The notes under the pieces were generated by a model, which searched no databases, was not told the DNA's origin, and saw only the letters and a list, made by a program, of their open reading frames with translations. Of a stretch of DNA of 64,000 nt, positions 56,990 to 64,000 are shown in pieces. How positions within the stretch are numbered: the first letter of the stretch is position 1; each line of letters opens with the position of its first letter. Source of the DNA: Tenrec ecaudatus (taxonomy: Eukaryota > Chordata > Mammalia > Afrosoricida > Tenrecidae). Made by a program: the position numbers and the translations under genes. The stretch covers positions 253,098,812 through 253,162,811 of the forward strand of contig NC_134531.1 of the NCBI RefSeq assembly GCF_050624435.1, read 5' to 3'.

Positions 56990-57480
56990 AAAAAAGGAAA
57001 GATGCTTTTTTTAAAAAGAGAATTAGTGCTTGATCCATTATGTGGAATCTTCAAATTCCTCATATGCTTTGAAACCTGGACTGTCAACAAAGAAGACCTC
57101 AGAAGAACTGAAGCATTTGAATTATGATTTTCCAGAGAAATATTGACAGCACCATTGACTCTCAGAAGGCCAAACAACCCTGTCTTACAGGAAAGAGGTC
57201 AGAATGGCCCTTGGAAGTGCTGATAACAAGGCTTGCTAGTATGCATTTTGGACATGTTATCAGAGGTGACAGTTCCTGGAAACAGATACTATGCTCCATA
57301 AAACAAAGGATCAGCAAAACAGAAATTAAAAAATATAGGAAGACCCTCAACCAGATGGATTAACGCATTGATTGTATCAATGGTCTCAAGCAGAGCAACC
57401 ATTGTGAGGATGGCATAGCACCAAGTGCTGTTCATGTCTAGTATACATTTTGGTTACTGTAATTTGGAACTGACTGGACA
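56990..57480 (+). mobile_element. BovB/RTE LINE fragment, C-terminal region
   Basis: CCTCATATGCTTTGAAACCTGGACTGTCAA (in short matches), GAAGACCTCAGAAGAACTGAAGC, then AAGGCCAAACAACCCTGTCTT, CATTTTGGACATGTTATCAGAGG and GGAAGACCCTCAACCAGATGG follow BovB order to near its 3' end. Confidence 0.8.
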
Positions 57481-57584
57481 CCCAACAATAGCATATCTTG
57501 TCATTGACTTTTATGTCTCAGTTATCACCAGTATGAGAGGGATCTTTTAATATAGAGATGTCAGTCTTCCTGGAAGTCTAAGGA

Positions 57585-57910
57585 AGGATTGATATCTCTG
57601 AGCTATGGGATACATGGAGAATACTAAATGTACCCTGGACTATATGTGCAATCAATTGCCTGTTTTGGAAGCAGTACACTCAGAATGTCCCTAAGTAGCA
57701 AGATTGGCAAGAAGTTGTCTTACCTAAACAAGAGGGACCTGGCCATGGCACCATAATTGGTAAAGAAGATTGGCAAAAAGAGAAAGACCTTGATGGAGAA
57801 GCATGGACAATGTGGCTGCAGAAAAGGACTCCAATGTAGGAATGATCATGAAGACGGCACAATCAGCGTGTTATTCTGTTCTACACCGAGTGTCTCTGAG
57901 TGGGAACCAG
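57585..57910 (+). mobile_element. Second BovB fragment, same region as the first
   Basis: ACATGGAGAATACTAAATGTACCCTGG, GGAAGCAGTACACTCAGAATGTCC, GGACCTGGCCATGGCACC and the end wording GTGTCTCTGAGTGGGAACCAGCTC repeat the BovB C-terminal and terminal region. It lies head-to-tail behind the 56990 copy. Confidence 0.75.
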
Positions 57911-59605
57911 CTCAACATCAGCCCAAATTAACTACTTCATTCCTGCAATATTTCAGAGTTAAAATCTTAGATTTGCGTATGCTCTTCAGCAAAGTAAAAG
58001 TTATTAGTATGACTCCTCTGTTCATGGTCTTTTTAACTCCCACCCAGTCACTGGATGGAGCATGCAGATTAGATGTACAATACTCTAGCTTGAGATCAAT
58101 TTGTTTCGCCATTCTGTTATGTGTAGGAGTGAGCCACCTCATATGTAGGAACAGCAATTTCAAGACCATCAAGAAACAACATCCACTTTCAGGGCATATG
58201 AAGATCTATGTATGTAATGGGCACATCAGAGGCCACAGCACTGAGACCATGAAACAGAGCAAAGGGGCAGCACTGAGACAAAGTGGCAGATTCTGGGTCC
58301 ATAAAACATATACAGGTGATACTGTCAGAAAGGAGGCTGGTGTTCAGCGTGGCATGCAATAGGAGCATTTATTGGTATTAAATGAGTTTTGTGACATTTT
58401 CTTGAGCGAGGCAGAAGCACAGAGACCGCATGACTGGGAGATTAAGAATTGACTGAGAAGAAGTGCCACAGACAAATGTTTCTGTCCCTAACCTATGGCA
58501 GCCTATTAACTGTCCTAACAACCCTCCATCACTGTGCATGTTGCCTGTGAGTTCGGTGTGGTCATTGTAACGGATTGCCAAACCCAAATGAGAAGCAGAG
58601 TGCCCTGTGAGGGACACATGGTGTCAGAATGGACGAGAGTATGATGTAAGTTGAAAATATATGTGACTTTATGGCAAGCGACCTTGGACTGGTGTAGAAA
58701 ATAGATTCTCCTTTGAGTAGCCAGAAGCAGCCCTTCACGGTACCCAACCCATTTGGCTTACTTTATTTTTTTATTTTCTTTTTTAGGGACTCCAGTTTTC
58801 TATAAGGTATATCACATTGGCTAACATCCCATACTAATTATATGCTATCAGATTCTGTTTACCACTTTACTTTCAACTTCATGGCTGCTTTATTTGTCTT
58901 TTAGATGTCCCTTATTTTAGTCTATCTCTTCTTCAATAGGTGACTCATGAATTTAATGTTACTTATGTTATTATTTTATAATTTTCTCAAATTTCTTTTC
59001 TGTTAGGACAGTATAAAAGTATTATATATATTCAGCTCAGTTATTGTATTAGAAGTTTTTTACCTCTTTTTTATCTGAAAATGCTTGCTTAAAAATAATG
59101 AGTTTTTTTTTTAGCAATAATGAGTTTAGGTTGAAATATTTTAGGAGAGGCCTTAAAAAAATTCATTGGAACAATCTATTATCTTTTCATTCCAGTTGTC
59201 CATGAACTTTTGAAGTTTCTCCATATAACAGTTTTCTTCTACACATGGCTATTACTTATGAGAAAATTTTTAATCAACAGGAATGGTTCATTCTTCTATA
59301 AGTTTATTTAGTTAAATTTTTAAAAGAACAAGAATTTATTAAGCATTCAAAGGCAGATTAAAAGAATCACAATAAGAAATGAAAAAGAACTAGCTAGAAT
59401 TTTGTTCATGAAGAATATGGCATTAAAATTAAAAGAATGGATCACGGTATATGTGTTAAGCTATAGTCTAGAGACACAGACACTATGAATTAAGTATATT
59501 TTAAGGATTTTATGTATCCAATATACATATGCTTATTAAATGCCAAAATCTTCTGTAAATGCTTCATAACTCTTGACTCAGTCATCCAATAAGTCTATGG
59601 AGTTT
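57911..59605. other. Unassigned, no gene recognised
   Basis: About 1.7 kb. A GC-richer part (58190-58740) carries part of a 201-codon plus-strand frame (57757-58362, which starts inside BovB) and no domain. It may be an unrecognised LTR-type or other repeat. From 58750 on it is AT-rich. Confidence 0.35.
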
Positions 59606-59609
59606 TGTT

Positions 59610-59770
59610 TTATTTGTTAGATGCCACTGAGTCAGTTCCCAGGTTTAGTGGCCCCACCCAACAGCAGGAAATACTGCCTGGGCTTGTGCAGCCAACACGA
59701 CCATCTCTTTCATTCCGATTGTTGCAACCACTGTTCCATTCATCCTTTATCACTGACCCTCAACTTTGCT
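59610..59770 (-). mobile_element. BovB 3' end fragment
   Basis: TTGTTAGATGCCACTGAGTCAGTTCC, then GGAAATACTGCCTGGGCTTGTGC and TTGTTGCAACCACTGTTCC, are the antisense BovB 3' end in the same order as at 6328 and 19745. Confidence 0.6.
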
Positions 59771-61785
59771 TTTGACAAAAATGAGAGAAATTATTATTGT
59801 TGTCATTTTACAAACAAGGAAGATAATTCATAGTGGTTAACTAAATTGTTGAAAATCACAGAGCAAGTAATTAAAAGATTCACCCCAACCACTAGCTATA
59901 CTTACAAAGAGAAGGGAAGCATGAAAGAACAATTAAGAGAGCTAGAGAAAAGTTTATTGGAATAATGGACTGATATAGTTTTTAACTAATAGTTAACTTT
60001 GAGAGGGAAGAACTTTATTGAGGATGGGTCTAAATAACAGCTACAGCTTTTCATTTATTTGACAAACCAAGCGACCTCTGAAGAAAATGGAAAAAACTGG
60101 CAACATCTCTTAAATCTGCATTATGAATAGTCGAGTCTCTGGTATATTTTGAAAAAACAAATACCTGTGAGCTATCAGTCTATTATAGACTATGCCTATA
60201 AATTTTTAATTTACCTTTAATAGGCTTTTTTTCCCTGTGATTTAACAGTTCTGTGTTGGTAGAGGAGAGAGTTCTGGAGATTACTGTAGTCATTTTAGTT
60301 TGAGAGCATCATCTCCTCATGGTATATGATCTGCCATTTCTAACTAACATCGATGCTTTGTTTTTGAGAGAAGAGCTTAGTTGTGTCCTCTAGTCTTGAG
60401 ATGTGCTTGTTTCTATAGCTCCCTGTCTAGGTTGAATTCCCCAGGAAACAATTGGTGATGGAGTATTACAAGCAGCAACTTGGTTAAGCACATCTATCTA
60501 TCTATCTATCTATCTATCTACTATCTATCTATCTAACCTGTTTATATCGCTAGCTACTAGCTAGCTACAATCTATTGGTATCACCACCTCCACCTGCATC
60601 TCTATAGCTACCTTAGCTGAGGGACAGATTCAAACCCTAAACTCACTGCCAATGAATTGATCAGTTTTGCCATTTGTCTACTAAGATAGAGTTTAGGAAA
60701 TACATTCTTTCTTAGGATCTAGCTTCGCAAAAACTAAGGCATATACACCTAGAATAAAAAAATAAAAATAGTACAAGAAAGTTATTTCCAAAATCCAAAA
60801 TATAAAAGAAGCAGCAACTAAATTGTGAAGTAGATAACAAGACTAGGAATATATTCAGAGATCGGGATCAATGAAGTTTTCCCAAAAATATATTTTGAAA
60901 AAATGTAAAGAATTGTACAATTTATGGCCATGTATTATTTTACCAAGATTAAGCTGTTGACATTTTACCACATTAACCTGGTTATCTGTACGTTTGTATA
61001 CATACTTTGCAATTCCTGCCCCAAAGCACTCAATTGTCTTACTCTGTCTGCCTCACACTCTGGCTCTTGGTTCTATATTGCCATTCATCTGCCATTCTTC
61101 TGATGTCATAGTTATCTCCTCAATTAAGGAGATTTAGACCACTAGAATCTCAGGGATTAGCAGACATACTTCACTGTTGGTTTTTTTTTTCTCTTAGTGG
61201 TTATGAAAATCCACTGTTCCCGCTTCTGAGATGCCTCATTAAACTCAGTGAAATGGTAATCTGAACCAATCTGCTTGGTAGATTTCCATACAGTTTAGTT
61301 AGATGATTTTAAGCAAACATTTAGTGGGAATAAAAAGACGACAGCTAGAAGAGCTATATCATGACTTCTCTACACCAACTATCAGTTTAATCCAAAGTTA
61401 TAAATTTGTTGCTCTTTTAAGAGAACTAGCAATCATATTTTCATTCTAGAAACAGAACTCCGTTGTAGATTTTAAAATACATTTTCTTTATCAATTTAAG
61501 GGAGTTCCCTTCAATTCCTACTTTGTTGAATAGCTTGTATCACTAATGAGTTCTGGAATTTGTCAAATTATTTCTCTTCTTCAGATGGTATGATCATATG
61601 ACTTTTCTTAATTGGCTGCAGTGAGGAGTAAATTGATTTATGAAATAATATTAAACTCTATTTACTTTTCTGCAATAAATACCATTCACTCATGGTGAAC
61701 ATGGAATCCCCAATGTAGGATCATCAGAGAGAGAATGATTTCTAACTTCCAAGTCTGTGAAATAATGAATTGATGTTCATTTGTT
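59771..61785. other. AT-rich DNA with a tetranucleotide repeat
   Basis: About 2 kb with no gene or named interspersed repeat. The simple repeat at 60491-60535 lies within. Confidence 0.45.
60491..60535. repeat. (TCTA)n microsatellite
   Basis: About eleven TCTA units interrupted once near 60521, followed by an imperfect CTAGCTA run to 60567. Confidence 0.95.
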
Positions 61786-61789
61786 TTTA

Positions 61790-62245
61790 TGATGTTCATA
61801 TTAGCTTTTTATTTTTGAATCCATTTTGTTGGGAGCTAATGCAGATTTCATATCATTCCATAGTTCTATCACATCAAGCAGTTTTATACAATTGCTTTCA
61901 TAATCAGTTGCTAAATATTATCTTCCTTCTTGAATTCCTTGACATAATCTCGTTTTTATCTCCACCTCCCTAACTGTAACCCCCAGAACTGTCTTTCTGT
62001 CTTAATAGGTTCATCAAATCCTGAGTTTCATATAACACAAACCAGAAAAACATATAACAACAATTCAAGAAAGGTTCCCACACTGACAAAATACATCTGA
62101 GATAACCCCAATAAATACATTTTTAAATAACAAGAGCAACAACAAAAGCCCCAGAAAATGTTGAAAGCTAGATCAGGCCCAACAAACATGAAGGGGTAAC
62201 CAACTGACAAGATTTTAACTATTTCAGTCTGGATTGTCATTTTTA
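61790..62245 (-). mobile_element. L1 3' UTR fragment
   Basis: The antisense of the type seen at 1060-1460 and 40590-40870: TTGTTGGGAGCTAATGCAG, ATATCATTCCATAGTTCTATC (the inverse of the ACTATGGAATGATAT motif), AATTCCTTGACATAATCTCG and CAAAATACATCTGAGATAACCCC. Confidence 0.6.
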
Positions 62246-62269
62246 TCTCCTATAGTTTCGATCTCTCCA

Positions 62270-62386
62270 ATGCTCGCTGTATGCAACTAGTTTCTTCCCA
62301 TCTCTCTATCATGGATAGAAATTGATGTTTTTTAAGCCACCCAGTGGCTGTTATTTTATTACAATCACCACAGGAAACTAATGTAG
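62270..62386 (+). mobile_element. MaLR (MLT1-like) LTR 3' end fragment
   Basis: TTTTTTAAGCCACCCAGTGGC followed by TATTTTATTACAATCACCACAGGAAACTAATG fits the typical 3' end of mammalian MLT1 LTRs (AAGCCACCCAGT...TATTTTGTTATAGCAGCCC...ACTAA). Fossil fragment, very old. Confidence 0.45.
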
Positions 62387-62640
62387 AGAGCAATAAGGAT
62401 CTTCCTATGTGTTTGCTGTAGTATAGTAGGTAGGCATCAACCTAGTATCTAAGATTAAATCTGTTCTAATTCAATATTTTTCATATTTTTCTAACTGATA
62501 AAATTATTCTAAAGCTCACTAGGAATAATGTTTTGATATTGAGGGGATACTAATTTGACCACTATATTTGAGTGGTAATTTTGCTGCATATATAATTCTT
62601 GGTTAGCATTTTGTTTCCCACGGTTTTATACATGTCATTC
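62387..62640. other. No feature recognised
   Basis: AT-rich spacer between an LTR fragment and the L1 ORF2 fragment. Confidence 0.4.
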
Positions 62641-62644
62641 CATT

Positions 62645-63405
62645 GCCTTCTTCTCTGCAGGTGACTTTAATACACTGCAATCAGGGGGAAAGAAAGATCA
62701 CTGGGAAAGAAGCTCAGCAAGTAGGCTACAGAGATAAATACTACAATTAGACACCAAGACATGATAGACATTTATAGAGCTTTCCATCCAAATGCAAAAA
62801 GAAAAATCACATGATTTTCAAATTCACACCACTCGTTTTTGAAATGAGACTACGTGCTAGGGCACAGTCCCCCCTGAGTAAATTGAAGCACATGGAGTTA
62901 CTCAGACACCCTTCTCGGCTAACCATGCAGTAAAGCTGGAGCTCAGGAACGGAATGACCAGAAAAACAAGGGTAAACAATTGGTGGATGAATAACGATCT
63001 TCTGTGACATGAATGGGTACTGGCCCAGATTAGAGAAGAGTGTTGGACATTTCTAGAAACCAATGAGTAGGAGAATACGACTTACCAAAACCTATGGGAC
63101 ACAGCTAAGCAGTTATCAGAGGTGGTTTGATAACAATAAGTGCATATATGAAAAAGGAAGAGAGACATATGACTGAAACACTATCACAAAACCTCCTGAA
63201 ACTAGAACAGAGACAATAGAACAACCCACCCAATAACAAAAGAAAAGAAATAATAAAAATCATGGCAGAGTTAAATGAGCGGGTATATAAGAGACTATTG
63301 AAAAAGTAATGCAGCATAAAAGCTGATTCCTTGAAAGGATCAATAGCATCAACAGACTGCTGGCAAGTTAACCAAGGAAAGGAAGGAGAAAACATCAATA
63401 GCCAG
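62645..63405 (+). mobile_element. L1 ORF2 endonuclease-region fragment (continues at 63921)
   Basis: GDFNT wording at the left edge, then the RLRARAQ/CKLKH-type segment near 62850, NNWWMNN near 62972, the LEQRQ-type linker near 63200 and RINRLLAS-like text near 63350 follow ORF2p residues of roughly 140-385. It is interrupted by an LTR at 63406. After the LTR (63921-64000) AGEITMGSNEIKRIITKYYES is still colinear with ORF2p and runs off the window. Confidence 0.75.
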
Positions 63406-63915
63406 TGTGTTAGTCAGGGTAGACTATAGAAACACATTCCTAGATATTCTTATTTGTATAAGAAAGAGCTGTATATACAGGAGCAATTGACTATATAGAA
63501 AATATTCCAGCCCAGTCCTTATCAAGCCCATAAGTTCGGTATTAGCCCATATGCCTGATACCAATCTATAATGTCCTCATCAGATGCATGAAACACATGC
63601 AATGATGAATACAGGAAGATCACAGGCCAGTGGGTGGATAGTCTTGTGGATCCAGTGATGGTGGAGGCATCTCAGCGCTGGCTTGGATCTCCAGATGGCC
63701 CCTCCAATTTCAGGCTCTCACAGCCATCAGCATAGCCCATGTGTCTTGTCAGTAGAGGATCTCTCTGGTAGTTAGCCGGTGTTCTGTGTCCAGTGAGTCG
63801 TTTATCTTCTTAGTCCCTCTAAATGAGGTCATCACGCTATGACCTGATTGACAAGGTAGACTCCACCCCTTCACTCTGAATCCTCAAATTGACACCAGAT
63901 TATGTAACTACCACA
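63406..63915 (-). mobile_element. ERVL-type (MLT2-like) solo LTR with perfect 5-bp duplication
   Basis: This 510-bp solo LTR, antisense, reads on the plus strand from TGTGTTAGTCAGGGTAG to ATGTAACTACCACA. The 5-mer GCCAG precedes (63401-63405) and follows (63916-63920) it exactly. It splits an L1 ORF2 fragment. It is the same family as 29369-29870 and has no internal retroviral genes. Confidence 0.88.
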
Positions 63916-63920
63916 GCCAG

Positions 63921-64000
63921 GATGAGGGATAAAGCAGGTGAAATAACAATGGGTTCCAACGAGATTAAAAGGATAATCACAAAGTACTATGAAAGTCTAT
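63921..64000 (+). mobile_element. L1 ORF2 fragment, continuation
   Basis: About 80 bp coding-like for AGEITMGSNEIKRIITKYYE, which corresponds to the DITTDPTEIQTTIREYYK part of other L1 ORF2 proteins. It continues the element at 62645 and is cut by the window edge. Confidence 0.75.

Noticed and set aside
57757-58362. A 201-codon plus-strand open frame
   Set aside because: Its first 50 codons are BovB 3' end in a noncoding frame and the remainder shows no domain or gene structure.
60491-60567. Array of short repeats resembling a CRISPR
   Set aside because: It is a plain TCTA tetranucleotide microsatellite with no spacers.

Overview
The window is mammalian nuclear DNA, almost certainly from an afrotherian and most likely a tenrec such as Echinops telfairi. 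Three repeat classes support this. Many copies of the tRNA-derived AfroSINE are present, a family known only from Afrotheria. Many BovB/RTE LINE fragments resemble those of elephant and tenrec. Two SPIN (hAT) DNA transposons are present, and among afrotherians SPIN is known from tenrec. This assignment rests on remembered repeat consensus sequences, not on a database search.

There is one convincing intact gene: a single-exon olfactory receptor of the OR5K subfamily at 49304-50242 (+), preceded by a plausible 3' splice site. A closely related receptor pseudogene lies at 15616-16481. The two are the cores of a segmental duplication: about 11640-17130 aligns in order with about 43920-50770, and the copies have since been separated by insertions in each. 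A second gene relic is a processed RPL22 pseudogene (33734-34219, minus) with a 10-bp target-site duplication.

The rest is repeat-dense receptor-cluster DNA. 1-7 kb: BovB, an L1 end, a decayed ERVL pol segment with a LINE insertion, an ERVL-type LTR and a BovB end. 7-11 kb: AfroSINE, sparse sequence, a LINE 3' tail and a small SPIN. 11.6-17.1 kb: duplicon A with the receptor pseudogene. 17.3-31.9 kb: LINE tails, several BovB copies, AfroSINEs, an ERVL-type LTR and an old L1. 32-34.3 kb: a LINE tail split by a solo LTR, then the RPL22 retrocopy. 35-40.9 kb: a nearly full-length but dead L1 whose reverse-transcriptase core is missing and replaced by another LINE tail. 40.9-43.9 kb: more LINE and BovB. 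43.9-50.8 kb: duplicon B with the intact receptor, a SPIN element, and an AfroSINE split by later LINEs. 51-64 kb: LINE tails, AfroSINEs, a small hAT element, BovB pieces, a tetranucleotide repeat, and an L1 ORF2 piece interrupted by a solo LTR.

I found no CRISPR array, operon, or gene system of unknown type. The most informative structures are evolutionary: the duplicated receptor unit, the SPIN and AfroSINE insertions that postdate the duplication (empty sites visible in the paralogue), and a recurrent two-tailed LINE arrangement. LINE tail names used below: tail A has repeat units like 40877-41900; tail B ends in a GATAAGAGTTGTATGAG plus AATAAA signature; tail C is the unit at 55790-56380. 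Boundaries of diverged repeats are approximate, to about 10-40 bp.
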